Source: Prionace glauca | Lineage: Eukaryota > Chordata > Chondrichthyes > Carcharhiniformes > Carcharhinidae | Assembly (NCBI GenBank): GCA_037974335.1 | Contig: CM075760.1 | Coordinates: 21,303,291 to 21,367,290, forward strand | Length of the DNA: 64,000 nt | Direction of reading: 5' to 3' | Shown here: piece after piece, positions 41,100 through 51,590 of the stretch | Layout of the letters: every line of letters starts with the position of its first letter | How positions within the stretch are numbered: the first letter of the stretch is position 1 | Notes under the pieces: generated by a model | Seen by the model: only the letters and a program-made list of their open reading frames with translations | Databases searched by the model: none | Told to the model about the DNA's origin: nothing | Translations under genes and position numbers: made by a program

Positions 41100-42440
41100 T
41101 CAAACTCAAAGATTGTTTCTGTTCAACCAGAAAACATCTAAACTCTCAACGGCACCGTTATGCACTATTTAAACAACACAGAAATACTGCCACAAAGCCA
41201 AACCATAGCACAAATTTTAAACATTCACAGTGACTGCACCACAGAATCTCCTCAGCAGAAACACAACAAAACACATCAATGAGGGAATGAATCCGCTTCA
41301 CAGAAAAACAGATCAATTATCCATTCAACAGAATCAAATGTAACATTGCAAAATAAATCTCAATATCGAATCTAGCAAACCAGCTCTTAACCAATTATTA
41401 AACTAAACAGAAATCTAGAATAATAGCAATAGCATTGCGAGGAGGTGGAATTTGTCCAACAAATTCGCGTTGAAACTTTATCACATCTTATTCATATTGG
41501 GTCATATTTCAAACATATTTAAACATTTGGATGGTAAAAGTTCCAGCCATCAAATGCCACCGAGATTAAACATTGCAGGTATTCCAAATTCGGAATGCAG
41601 TGACAAACTATGTTCTGAACGAGTGGCGTAAGCCGATATCACTAAAGATTTTAAACATACAAACATAATAAAGCCTGCTTTATTTCTGCCTGCAGTTATG
41701 CGTCAAGCAGTTGCGAACCGGCAGAATGTCCATATTCAATCACAAAACGCTCAGTGTCACTGAGTTCAAACAATGCAGAAACAACAAATTAATTCACAAA
41801 TTTTACGTATTTAAAGTCACCCAGATTCATAATCTCCTCATCAGAGGAAAAAAAACGCATCACTGAGAGACTGAACCCCGCTTCATGCAGAAGCAGCACA
41901 ATTCTACAAACACTCTCAACAGAATCAAATATAACATTGACAGAAATGTTTAATATAAATTCCAGCCAATTCGCCCAACACCAAACTAATTAATGTTTCG
42001 AATAAGCAGAAAATGTTGCACAGCAGCACCAGCATTGTGAGTGAGTGGAACATTTTCACTGGATAAATATAGAAATGTTAGATTTTTTAAATTTTTGGTT
42101 TAAATTTCAAACACTTGTGCAGTAGATGGTACAAACCGCAGTCACTAGATGTCACCGAGATTAAACGCTACAGAAACGCTGAATTGTATAACAGACATTC
42201 GGATTTTAAAGTAACCCAACCACACAATAACCTCAACAGATAAACACAAAATCCCAACAATTTGGGATTGAATCCCTCAGCAGTACGTATTGTCCAGAAA
42301 GAGCGGAATTCTAAAACCCCTTCGCAGCAGAATTACAGGAAACATTGTAACAATTCTCAACCGAGAATCCACCAAACTCACATTTATGTTACCACATGGA
42401 TTATTAGTACAGATAGAAATATAAAACAAAGACACATGTA
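41100..42440. repeat. JH-proximal tandem repeat, about 590-bp unit, three copies
   Basis: Units share 'CAACAGAATCAAATGTAACA' (about 41327 and 41918, spacing 591), 'GCCACCGAGATTAAAC' (about 41557 and 42152) and 'ATCTCCTCAGCAGAAACACA' variants (about 41248, 41836 and a shorter third near 42225). They end just downstream of JH. No coding capacity. Confidence 0.7.
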
Positions 42441-42472
42441 AACCAGTTACTCAATAAGTGGATGGTTCTTAC

Positions 42473-42520
42473 CTGTCGTCACCGTCACCATGGTCCCTTG
42501 TCCCCAGTAGTCGAAGTAGT
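42473..42520 (-). CDS. IGHJ: JH segment
   Basis: The 48-nt coding segment gives (in frame) YFDYWGQGTMVTVTT, with the WGxG motif of all JH segments, and ends at donor ACAG/GTAAGA. It starts directly after its RSS. The last G combines with CG of CH1 to make Ala. One JH in the cluster, as is usual for shark clusters. Confidence 0.95.
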
Positions 42521-42559
42521 CACAGTATCACATTCCGTAGGCTGTGTCATACAATAACC
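42521..42559 (-). promoter_or_regulatory. JH recombination signal, 23-bp spacer
   Basis: In transcription sense: nonamer GGTTATTGT (42551-42559), spacer of exactly 23 bp, heptamer TACTGTG (42521-42527) touching JH. The nonamer has one change from GGTTTTTGT and the heptamer one from CACTGTG. Confidence 0.92.
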
Positions 42560-42876
42560 GTCCCTGCACAAAATAGAGACAAAATCAGCATTATTTTAAA
42601 TATTCACAAACCCAAGGAAAAGCAAAATCAATTAGAACAAAGAACAACATTTCTGGATATCATTTGACATTCATAAATGACCCTAAAGTTTTATATTTCA
42701 CAGAGTTACAGGTGAACATGTTGTTGAAAACACACATCGATAATTGAGTAATTATCAAGATTTTCCATGTTTATTCCTGCCATGTGGTCAGTGCTGGACA
42801 TAAATAATACTGTACTGTGATTACAGTAGGGATTTAAAAGTGACACTGATCCAGTTTCAGTCAATCAGTGCTGAGG

Positions 42877-42944
42877 GGTTTTTGTATTGACAGTAACTGC
42901 TGTGCCATCCAGGTATCACAGTGAGACACAGCATGACAAATACT
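42877..42944 (-). other. IGHD: D segment with 12-bp-spacer RSS on both sides
   Basis: In transcription sense: nonamer AGTATTTGT (42936-42944), 12-bp spacer, heptamer CACTGTG (42917-42923), D core ATACCTGGATGG (42905-42916), heptamer CACAGCA (42898-42904), 12-bp spacer, nonamer ACAAAAACC (42877-42885). With 23-type signals on VH and JH this allows direct V-D and D-J joining by the 12/23 rule. No second D is convincing; a weak heptamer pair near 42811-42827 lacks nonamers. Confidence 0.92.
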
Positions 42945-43253
42945 GAGGCGGACTGTTAACTGTAAAATACAGACAGTTAATTTCACTGCTATTTCAAAAG
43001 TCTGTTTCCAGCTCGTTAAGGGTGAGTCCGTGAGATATTTCAATTTTTACTGGTCATGATATTGATAAAGGGGGTTAGAAACTTTTACACTCTCTGTGCA
43101 CATTCAGCGTGTAAATCAATAACAATAAAATTGAAGCATTTTACATCTTAAAAAGAAACAATGTTGTTTCTAAGTATTATATTGTTGAAGCCTCATTTAC
43201 TTTGGCATTCGGCAATGGCATTGGTCACCAATTTAAGCAACGTCCTTTTCTGA

Positions 43254-43291
43254 GGTTTTTGTATGAGGATGGCGCTTTTCTCAGCACTGTG
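43254..43291 (-). promoter_or_regulatory. VH recombination signal, 22-bp spacer
   Basis: In transcription sense: heptamer CACAGTG (43285-43291) directly after the VH coding end, 22-bp spacer, nonamer ACAAAAACC (43254-43262). Both are consensus. It counts as the 23 type. Confidence 0.93.
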
Positions 43292-43600
43292 ACTCGCTTC
43301 TTGCACAGTAATAGATGGCCGTGTCTTCGATCTTCAGGCTCGTCATGTCCAAAGAGAAGATGTTGTTTGAAGTGTCTTTGGACGCAGTAAATCGACCCTG
43401 AATTGACGGCGCGTAGTAGTTGGTGCCAGAGCTATAGTAGTTAACCAGCCACTCCAGCCCCTGTCCGGGTACCTGCCGGATCCAACCCATCCAGGTATTG
43501 CCAAGATCGAACCCGCTGGTTTTACAGGTCAGTTTCAGGGAGCCTCCGGGAGCCTCGATCGCTGCCTCTGGCTGGGTCAACACAACATCCGACTGGACAC
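43292..43600 (-). CDS. IGHV: VH exon (unrearranged)
   Basis: Acceptor 'GATCTATTTTTACAG', 309 nt, ending at the RSS. The mature start is near [19 protein letters not shown]. Framework 1 Cys is in LTCKTSG, CDR1 FDLGNTWMG, framework 2 [17 protein letters not shown]2 [15 protein letters not shown], and framework 3 [18 protein letters not shown]. It ends with [10 protein letters not shown], holding the second Cys. All invariant VH residues are present and the frame is open, so it is a usable germline V. After rearrangement it forms the antigen-binding half of the IgM heavy chain. Confidence 0.96.
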
Positions 43601-43732
43601 CTGTAAAAATAGATCAAAAACACCAGGGATTAATCTTAGTGAAATGATTGCTGACTCTGGAACATTCCAGAGAGACACTAACACTGAGACAGTAACAGTG
43701 AGAGACTTGAACAATAATAAAAAAATACTCAC

Positions 43733-43778
43733 CAGATAAGAAAGTCAGCAACAAACTGAGAGAAATGGCCGACCTCAT
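43733..43778 (-). CDS. IGHV: VH leader exon
   Basis: ATG at 43778-43776 and donor G/GTGAG. It encodes MRSAISLSLLLTFLS plus the first base of Gly; with the VH exon this reads ...LSG-VQS. This is a hydrophobic signal peptide of normal Ig length, for entry to the ER. The leader intron is 132 bp. Confidence 0.95.
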
Positions 43779-43866
43779 CTTTCTGGTGATTTGGGGGAAA
43801 TGGTTGTGTCAGGAACTCAGTGAACAAACCAGCTCCCGGACTGTTGGATTCCGGTCCCAGTGAGCG

Positions 43867-43876
43867 GTATTTAAAT
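43867..43876 (-). promoter_or_regulatory. TATA-like box of the VH promoter
   Basis: TATTTAAATA lies about 90-100 bp before the ATG in transcription sense. No ATGCAAAT octamer is found just upstream, where mammalian V promoters have one. A GGGCGG-type GC box lies at about 43888-43896. Confidence 0.65.
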
Positions 43877-43899
43877 ACCCGGCAGAAGGGGGCGGCTTT

Positions 43900-43941
43900 C
43901 CAGGCGCCGCCTGTTGATTCCCTGCTGGAGGCGGCGCCTGG
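43900..43941. promoter_or_regulatory. perfect 13-bp inverted repeat upstream of the VH TATA box
   Basis: CCAGGCGCCGCCT, 16-nt loop, AGGCGGCGCCTGG. The arms are exact reverse complements and each holds GGCGCC. It begins 24 bp upstream of the TATA-like box. It could bind a dimeric factor or form a cruciform; a role is inferred from position only. Confidence 0.75.
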
Positions 43942-43999
43942 ATCCACGTCCCACCTTCCACACCCCCAACAGAATGGACTTGGAGATTTACAATAGATT

Positions 44000-45650
44000 A
44001 ATATTAAAATGGACATTTTATCTGTATCGGGATATTTGTTTGGCTGAAATATTCATTGTATTGTCCCCATTATTTCTGATGGTGATGTTACAGTTCATCA
44101 TTTATTTATTTAAATAAGTAATTCCATTGTAAAAATGGTGATTTTATTATCACACCCCAAGAAGAAAATAAATCTGAAAATGATGAAATAACATTTTGGA
44201 ACATTAGAGAATTTTGCAACAACTCCGTGTCTCTGCCACATTATAATAATAAAGCACATTTTATCAGAAGAAATACAATCGATTTCTGCAACTCAATGTG
44301 TAGAATATACAAAGTGATTCTATTTACAGTTTGGTGGCTTTCGCTGTACAAATTGGGTTTGGAGATGAGAAGAAACTCTCACACAATACAATATTTCTCC
44401 TTATATTTGACAAACTGCCCCAATCTCGAAGACAGGCCTTTGAAAATAATGAGAATCCCAACCTCCTGATAATTAAATAGTGAGTTGACGGAGAAACATA
44501 AAATTAAATTGATTTTTGATGGAGAAGTTAATGAATCGGAACGGACACTGAGATTATTAAAGTTCTCCTTCAGCATCCAGGTCATTGCAACTCACTCTAT
44601 TGGTTACCGGCTGTGTAACATACACTGGTATTGGGAATACAGGATATCAGAGCTTTGCGGCACATTGCACAATATCACAAGAATAAATGTTTTATCTTCC
44701 ATTGAATCAGGTTATGAACTGATCATTTCTCCAATCATTGGCAGCTATGAGAGGAACTCTTCAATAACAGAAATCAGATTATACTGTACAATAGAACACG
44801 GTGCTAATCAGGTACAAGACACCCTGCTGTTTCAATGTGATACAGAAATTTCAGAATATTCCAGGAATCCCCGGTGTTCATGTCAGTTTTATGATGTTGT
44901 TTTAATATTATTTCATGTCATTGCACCGATTTTACTTCACTGGGGAACTGGGCCCATCAACATCTCTCTCTCTCATTTCATGAACTGATTAATAAACAGA
45001 CTTTAATTATTGGAATGAAATTTACTCGGAAACTATACAAATGAAAAAAATCATCCGGTCACTTTATTGTTTGACATAATATTTACTCAGGTAATGAGCA
45101 GGACACTGAATGAAAATATTTGATTAGAATGATTGCGATTTAAATTGTGGGAATTAAACATTTACTGATTAAATGTCTGAATCCCATGTTGTCCATTGAG
45201 CTTCACGCTAATCTGTCCCACACAGTGTTTGGCAGCAATCCAGGCTGCTGTCAAATGCTCAAAGTTATTGACAGGAAACATCTGGGGGTGTTTGTGCAGT
45301 AGATCAAAGAGCAGTTTCATCAGCACTGACCGCTTGGCTACAAGCCAACTTAAAACCCTGCATGTTGTCAGTAAGGTCTATTTATAAGCAAATCTACCCA
45401 GCAGCAGTACTGGAGGCACTTGAATTTTTGGAAGTTATAAATCTAGATGATGTTTTCCCATCTCTAAAGAAAGGATTATTTTCCACCTTCTCTGGCACCC
45501 AATTAACAACAATGATGATTTTTCCAACACATCAGGATATTGTGATGGACGGACAGAAATAATCACAGGCAGACTGAAAAATGGCTCAGAGATAATACAT
45601 GCTGTTATATTTGAGCATGCACATTTATATTTTATCTCCTTTTATCTTTC
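44000..45650. other. VH 5' flank, duplicated at 53.44-54.6 kb
   Basis: No gene called. 44470-45560 aligns with 53460-54560 ('GATGGAGAAGTTAATGAATCGGAACGG' region, 'GCGCTAATCTGTCCCAC'-type wording, 'GGATATCAGAGCTTTG'). A 167-codon plus-strand frame here (44485-44988) is broken in the paralogue and has no domain, so it looks fortuitous. Confidence 0.55.
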
Positions 45651-45654
45651 CATG

Positions 45655-45965
45655 TGATGTTTGTTTGGAAAGACCAACACTCTTTGCCTGTCCCAAATTC
45701 CCTTAAATTGACTGGTTTTCTTGGACACTTCTGTAGATATTAAAGAGTCAGCTATTTTGCTTTCAGTCTGCAGTTATATCCTTGTGAGACAATGTAGGGA
45801 TGGCAGATTTCCTCCATTGGAGAATCAGAGCGGTTCCAATGATCGCAATTAGTATCCATTCCAGATTTATCAATAGAATTCAAAATCTACCTGCGGGAAC
45901 GGTCCGACTTAAATCCTTGTCCTCACATCATTGCCCTGGGCCTCTGGATCACTGGATCAATTAAA
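45655..45965 (-). mobile_element. tRNA-derived SINE, decayed
   Basis: 'GTAGGGATGGCAGATTTCCT', 'TAGAATTCAAAATCTACCTG' and 'CACATCATTGCCCTGGGCCT' are the reverse complement of the SINE at 30.2 and 52.8 kb. A relic at the same place in the paralogous flank (54.64-54.92 kb) shows that it pre-dates that duplication. Confidence 0.6.
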
Positions 45966-45969
45966 ATAA

Positions 45970-46860
45970 TTGATGTCACCATCTACACAAACAATAAATG
46001 TATGACTGTGTTGACACAGGAATGAATGACATTTGAATGACTGATGGATGAATGACTGTTGGATGCCTGAATATTTTGATTGCGGAATTAGTGAATGGAT
46101 TGGTGGATTCATTGATAAATGGGACTGAATGATGTTGTTCTACATTTCCATATTTGTGTTTGACTACTTCATAAATTGAAACAACTCCTTTATTCACTGT
46201 GTGTCCATCAATCCTTCCAGAGTGTCTGGGTGAAATACATTCCGAGTTTCTCGGGAGTTAGCAAGCTGATCCTCTTGAAGAGTAGGGGGAGATTTTCCTG
46301 CAGTTCGGATGGTTCATTTCTCTGCTGATGCTGAATCTTCATATCCAGGACAGAAAGAGAGAGCGGGATTTGGTTGAGGAGGAATGATTGTACTATATAA
46401 AATACTGCTTCTTTCATATACAACAAATCAATCAACAAACCCTCACCCAAATTAGTGAAGACAACAGGGTGAAAAGTAAATAAAGTAGCAACAGAAATAT
46501 TTGTGAAGCTCACTGGAAAACTACAAGTGTAACATTTTTTCCCAAAACAGTGTAATAATGATTCGGAATTTAAAGATTCAGTAACTTCACATGAAGTGCC
46601 GGTTGTTCCATTTATATCATCACTTTGAAAACCGTCACACACTCCAGCTATGTACCAGGACTTTCTGTGTGATGATGAGGTGGTGACTTGTCAATGAAGC
46701 GCAGAGGCTGCTGGTTAGCTGTTCATATCCTCGGTCTGAATTAATTCCATTCCCCACTGAATTCTGGGACAGATTTTATTTCTTGGTGTCAAAAAGCCAA
46801 TGTGTTGTCAATAAAGTTTAATATCAATAAATTATACGAAGCAAAGTACAGTTATATATC
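45970..46860. other. intergenic, no gene recognised
   Basis: Near 46015-46120 there are short ATGAATGACTGATGGATGAAT-like repeats. A 144-codon minus-strand frame (46208-46642) has no recognisable domain and is not called. Confidence 0.4.
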
Positions 46861-46864
46861 AATG

Positions 46865-47640
46865 CCGAAATGCCGAAAATAAACAGAAAATACTGGAGAA
46901 TCTCAGTAACATCTGTGGAGACAGAATAGAGACTTTGTTTCACATCTGGATGACCCTTCGGCAGAGTATCCCTGCTGCTATGGATAGATCATCATTGCTT
47001 CCTGCAACGTGTTAGAAAAGCTGCATAAATTTCCTGTGAGATGGGAATAACAGAAATAATAGATACTATTTCGAGACACTCACATAAGCTGCATCAATTC
47101 ACAGAGTGATCCCAAATATCAGAACAAACTTCTTCATCCTAAACTAATCAACATCCCAATCAGAAACTATATTCTCAAAAAAATCCTAATCCCTGTCCAC
47201 CCACATCATTTCTCAATGTCATCATCCTCTTCAATTTCTTCCAAAAAAAACCACACTGACTCGAAACGTTGGCTCTATTCTCTCTCCACAGATGCTGTCA
47301 GACTCGTTGAGATTTTCCAGCATTCATTATTTTTGTTTCAGTTTCCAGAATCTGCAGTATTTTGCTTTTATCAAACTGATGAATATAATTGGTGAATTAA
47401 TTGTTTATCTGTATGAGTTGATGATAACTGGGGAATTGGAACAACCCTGGCTGTAAACTCCTCTCCAAGACACTCACAAACCTCTCTTGGACCACTCCTT
47501 TACTTACGCTGCGTCGGAGTCCAGGAACACCCTCCCTAAGAGCACTGTCGGTGTACCTACACTGCAGGTTCTGCAGCAATTGAATAAGGCGGTTCACCAC
47601 CAGCTTACTGAATGCAATTAGCAATGGGGAATAAATGGGG
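46865..47640. mobile_element. cluster of dispersed-repeat fragments
   Basis: 46870-46985 (plus) and 47255-47370 (minus) are opposite copies of the 'AAATACTGGAGAATCTCAG' and 'GACTCGAAACGTTGGCTCTA' repeat. 47505-47640 is a plus-strand retroelement end ('CACCCTCCCTAAGAGCACTG', 'AGCAATGGGGAATAAATGGG'). Confidence 0.6.
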
Positions 47641-48495
47641 GCCGAGGCAACGTCGCTTTCTTATCACAGAGTAACTGTAAATATATTCCTCATTATATAT
47701 GAATGAGATCTGGTGAATGAAATTATTAAATTGCAAATGGATGGTAATTGGTGAAAATAATTACGATCTTTCTGAACTTTTTTTTATATTCTCCTTATTC
47801 GTATCATTAATTACTCAGCACTGTCTCAGTTCATGTCTAAGAAGTTCCTATATCAGTAAAACTGTGCGAGACACTGCCTCAGTTTTATTTCACTTGACAA
47901 TGTTATTTTTAAAAATGTTTCGTTCACGGGATATGGGTCTGATTGGAATTTGGCATTTGACCATCCCCACGTGGCACTCGGCACTAACTCATTACTATTT
48001 TCTTGAACCAGGCCCCTGTTTATATTAAAATACAGCCTGGCTCTGTTAATACTCTGCTAGACCAGAGCTCAGTTTACATTGCACACGGCATTCTCTCTGG
48101 TGATGTAATATTTGATACTCACCCGATATATATTTCACTTTGGCAATTTTGTTCCTGCACTAACTATGCCTCTCTTTGAATTAGGTTTGTTTTACTTCAC
48201 GGTTTTGTGAGAAGAAGAGATAATATGTTGGGATAAAAAAGATTGTTATCAGGCAAGATCCAGAAACGGGCAGTATTGGATCACCAGTATTTTATTGTGC
48301 TGTAATTTTCTTTGTTTTTTTGTTCTTCATTGACAGTGAATGCTACACAGGACTTGATATCCACTTTCACTGCAGCCAGCAGAAGTAGATTTCAGATTTC
48401 TTTTCCAGTGTCCAAAACCTCACACAGGTTGTCCTTGCAGAAGGATGCAGAGAATTGTGTTCTCCCAGCCACTTTAATCATTACTGGCATTGACC
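47640..48495. other. intergenic, no gene recognised
   Basis: AT-rich; frames of 66-103 codons show no domain. Confidence 0.4.
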
Positions 48496-48499
48496 AGTG

Positions 48500-49460
48500 C
48501 AGTAAAAACTGAGACCATGTCTAATACAATATAAACGCGGATATGGACAATTGCAGAAATAAGATTGCATCGACTTTGATACAAACAGAGAGAGATCTAA
48601 ATTAATATAAACAGAGGCAATGTCTCGTTTAATATAAACAGAAACATAGTGACATACAATATAAGCAGGGACAGCGTCTAATTTAGTACAGACAGATAAT
48701 ATATCCAATTTACTATGTGCAAAGACAGACAACATAACATTCTACATGCAAGATAGAATGAGTTAGGGTCCAGTGGAAAATAAACGAAGGCATGGCTCAT
48801 AATACGAGCTAACACAGGGTAAATTTACTGTAATATAAAGATACTGGTTCAATCCCCATGAAATTTGTAAAGACGGCCGACTCTCCCATCAAAATCTTAC
48901 AGGACAGGAGTAACATGGGGTTCGCTGCAGAATGCAAAATCCCCTCTGTACTGGCAAATTAATAACTCCTAAATCAGGAATAGCATGAGTGAGATGCAAA
49001 GAGAATCTCCCTCTAAACTATCCAATTCAAACGTTCTTACAACATTATACTGTCTATAAACAGAGTGAAACTCCGTCTATAAATCTGTTCAAACAAAATT
49101 AAGGCAGAAAGAGCATGGACACTCTTCTATGTAAAATCTCTCCTGCACTCTTCCTTCCGAGATCCAGGAGGCAGGTTTAAATTAGTGTTAGGTATAGGGG
49201 AAAGAGCCGTCCACACAGTTCCACAAAACACACCCAGGCTAGGTACAACAGAGATTAGATACGGATTAAATCTTCCCTGACAAAGATATATCAACCATTC
49301 ATAAACCAGGAACAATGAGTTCAGACGCAGAGTAAATATTCCTCTACTCTGTCCAGTCAAATACTCCAAGGACAGGGACAACACCGGCTAAATATAGGGA
49401 AAGATTCCACATTGAATCCTTATCACCAGGTGGAACCGAGGTTAGGTGCAGAAGAAAATG
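48500..49460. repeat. two degenerate minisatellites
   Basis: 48500-48740 has units of about 32 bp around 'AATATAAACAGAGACAATGT'. 48840-49460 has units of about 60-70 bp around 'AGATGCAAAGAGAATCTCCCTC' and 'AAATACTCCAAGGACAGGGA'. Both are well diverged. No coding capacity. Confidence 0.65.
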
Positions 49461-49589
49461 TTTCAAGCATTTCAAGATCATTGATTTCTCAAGAGATCTT
49501 TTAGAGTAAATCTCAGTCATGGATTCCAATTTATTGAATTATATTCTTTTAGAAACCTGTACCTGTGGCTGAGAGAATACATTGGGCAA

Positions 49590-49675
49590 ACATTGATTTT
49601 TTCGAGCCCGGGGCAGGCTCGAGGGGCTAGATGGCCTACTCCTGCTCCCATTTCTTACGTTCTTATGTTCTTTTG
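49590..49675 (+). mobile_element. LINE 3'-end fragment
   Basis: 'GGCTAGATGGCCTACTCCTG' and 'TTCTTACGTTCTTATGTTCT' are the very 3' end of the CR1-like family at 441 kb-scale position 1 and 21.07 kb, here on the plus strand. Confidence 0.8.
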
Positions 49676-49679
49676 CTGT

Positions 49680-50485
49680 GGAGTGAAGACGATGAACCAT
49701 CGTGGAGAGACAAGACGCAGAACCAGACAGGAGAAAGACAGAGAAAGAGATGAAACACAGGAGATGTTCTGTGTTTTCTGTGTCATTACATTTCGGGATC
49801 AGAGGGATTATTTCCTGATTCTGAACATAGATATCATCATGATATTTTTCCTCACATTACTGATGAATAAATATTGTTGAAAAACAATCATTACTGGAAT
49901 CCGTTGATTGATTTGCATGGTTGTCTCTATTTCTGTGCTGTGTTGGTGGGGAAATATTTGTTGTGTTTTTGTCAGTCAACAATCTAATTTGGAATTGCTA
50001 TTCTTGTATTTATTTACATAAATACCTCACTGTTTACAATGAAATGTTCATGACAGAAAAACCAGATAAACCGTCACTTATTGATCAGTTTCAACTCAAC
50101 ATAGCGATTTATTTTAAGAATTTTAACAGTTGAATAAAACTGAATAAAATAACATATGAATAAAACTTTTTGAACATTCATAACTCCGGCTGTACTTAAC
50201 TACAATAAAATAAGACATTTCATTTCAGAATTAGTTCTGAAAGTTCTGATGTCACAATTAATAAAGTATCTGTGAACAGGCTGATATTCCACTGAATGTT
50301 AATCTGATTGAGGATTTAATCTGTTTAAACTCGACAAGTTAAATAAAAAAAACAGATCTGATGTCTGAAATATTCCTTCACAAATAGTGATCACACTCAC
50401 ATGAGGGAAGAGTAAAAAATGTGGTTATCACTAAGAGATACGATTATTTTTGCTCCCTCACAGGCGGGTTCGATTCTAACATTGG
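49680..50485. other. intergenic, no gene recognised
   Basis: AT-rich. An exact octamer ATTTGCAT lies at 49911-49918, about 6 kb upstream of VH, too far for a promoter element. Polymorphic-looking 'GAATAAAACTGAATAAAATA' words occur near 50135. Confidence 0.4.
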
Positions 50486-50489
50486 GTGA

Positions 50490-50925
50490 CTGTGTGTGGT
50501 TTTCCATTCTATCCATATCCATGTGAGTTTCCTCCGAGTGCTCCAGTTTCCTTCCACAGTCCCAGGATGTGCAGGTTAGGTGGATTGGCTGTGATAAATT
50601 GCCCCTTAGCGCTCAATGATGTGCAAAGTAGAATCATAGAATCCCTACAGTGCAGAAGGAGACCATTTGGTTCATCAAGTCTGCTATCCGGCAGAGCATC
50701 ATTCCCAGGCCCAATGTAAATTGTCTATGCTAAATTTCCTGTTAGTGTCCAATAATGTGTAGGTTCGGGGGATTAGCCTGTGAATATGTGTGGTTGCCGG
50801 GATCGGATGAAAGCTTGCCTAGGTAGGATGCTGTGCTGGAGAGCCCGCTGCAGAGTTATTGGACCGAATGACCATGTTGAACTGTAGGGATTCTATGATT
50901 TTATGCTTCTATGATCAGGCAGAGC
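50490..50925 (+). mobile_element. SINE fragments, nested
   Basis: 'GTTTCCTCCGAGTGCTCCAG', 'TTCCACAGTCCCAGGATGTG' and 'TAAATTGCCCCTTAGCGCTC' match the SINE at 36.45 kb. A 'ATAGAATCCCTACAGTGCAG' unit interrupts it, after which SINE-like text resumes near 50745 and ends 'GATTCTATGATTTTATGCTT'. Confidence 0.65.
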
Positions 50926-50929
50926 AGTG

Positions 50930-51590
50930 ATTATATTCACATTAATCTCAGCGATTCCAAAGTATTACAAATTATGGGAGAATTTGAAGGTATAGAACAT
51001 TTTACCCGACCTCATGTCGGCCCAAAGTTATTAAAACTTACTGAGGTACCTTTGCTGAATTTAGTCGCTGTTCTCATGTTGTAACTAACCAGGTACGTTA
51101 CGTACCACAAACTCCCACAAACCCGGTTGTGATAAATGGCCAACAAATTTGCGATTTTATTTGACAAATGAGGATTTGGGTAGGAAATTGGACAGAACAG
51201 ACTTGCTGTTCATAATTATATCAAGAGATTTTACATCCTGGCATTGATGTTAAATACGAAGCTGGTTCTCTTTCTCTGATGATATCCATTGAGATGCTGA
51301 GGAGCACTGTTGCTGTTTTAGTTTTAGATTTCCGGAATCTGCAGCAATTTGCACTGGTTTTATTGAATCTCTGGATGCGAGCGTCACTGACAAAGCTAAC
51401 ATTAATTGGTGATTGTGAACCATCTTGCTGAAACCTGCCCTCTGGATGGGTGACTTTCCACTGCAGGTTTAATACAACTGGGTGGATTTCTCGGATATTT
51501 CAGTGGTGGTGAAGGGTTATTTTCATCACATGGAACTGGAGTCTGTGTAGGACAGACAGAAGAAAGATAGGAATACTCGGTTTATAGTTA
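50930..51590. other. intergenic, no gene recognised
   Basis: No D, J or C sequence is found on the minus strand downstream of the VH relic. Confidence 0.4.

Larger units (their letters stand above)
24180..43941 (-). other. IGHM: complete germline IgM heavy-chain gene cluster
   Basis: In transcription order (high to low coordinates): promoter, leader, VH, D, JH, CH1, CH2, CH3, CH4 with secretory tail, TM1, TM2, poly(A). The splice phases I checked agree: leader ends in phase 1, JH ends ACA-G and CH1 starts CG, and every CH exon passes on one base. V, D and J are separate and carry RSSs, so this is an unjoined germline cluster of the elasmobranch (V-D-J-C)n type. Rearrangement would give an IgM heavy chain, as membrane receptor or secreted antibody. 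I see no break in any coding exon, so it is probably a usable locus. Only one D is visible, whereas shark IgM clusters usually have two. Confidence 0.93.

Noticed and set aside
41100-42440. CRISPR-like array
   Set aside because: Units are about 590 bp and diverged, in a vertebrate intron; there are no short identical repeats with unique spacers.
42808-42830. Possible second D segment with back-to-back heptamers
   Set aside because: Heptamer-like TACTGTA and CACAGTA are only 2 bp apart and no nonamer is found at 12 or 23 bp on either side.
44485-44988. 167-codon plus-strand frame upstream of VH
   Set aside because: The paralogous flank at 53.5-54.0 kb does not keep the frame, no domain is visible, and there is no splice or promoter context.
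46208-46642. 144-codon minus-strand frame
   Set aside because: No recognisable domain, no supporting splice sites or paralogue.
49911-49918. Octamer ATTTGCAT as a VH promoter element
   Set aside because: It is about 6 kb from the VH start. A second exact octamer at 4326-4333 lies beside the GPCR, so chance occurrence is likely.
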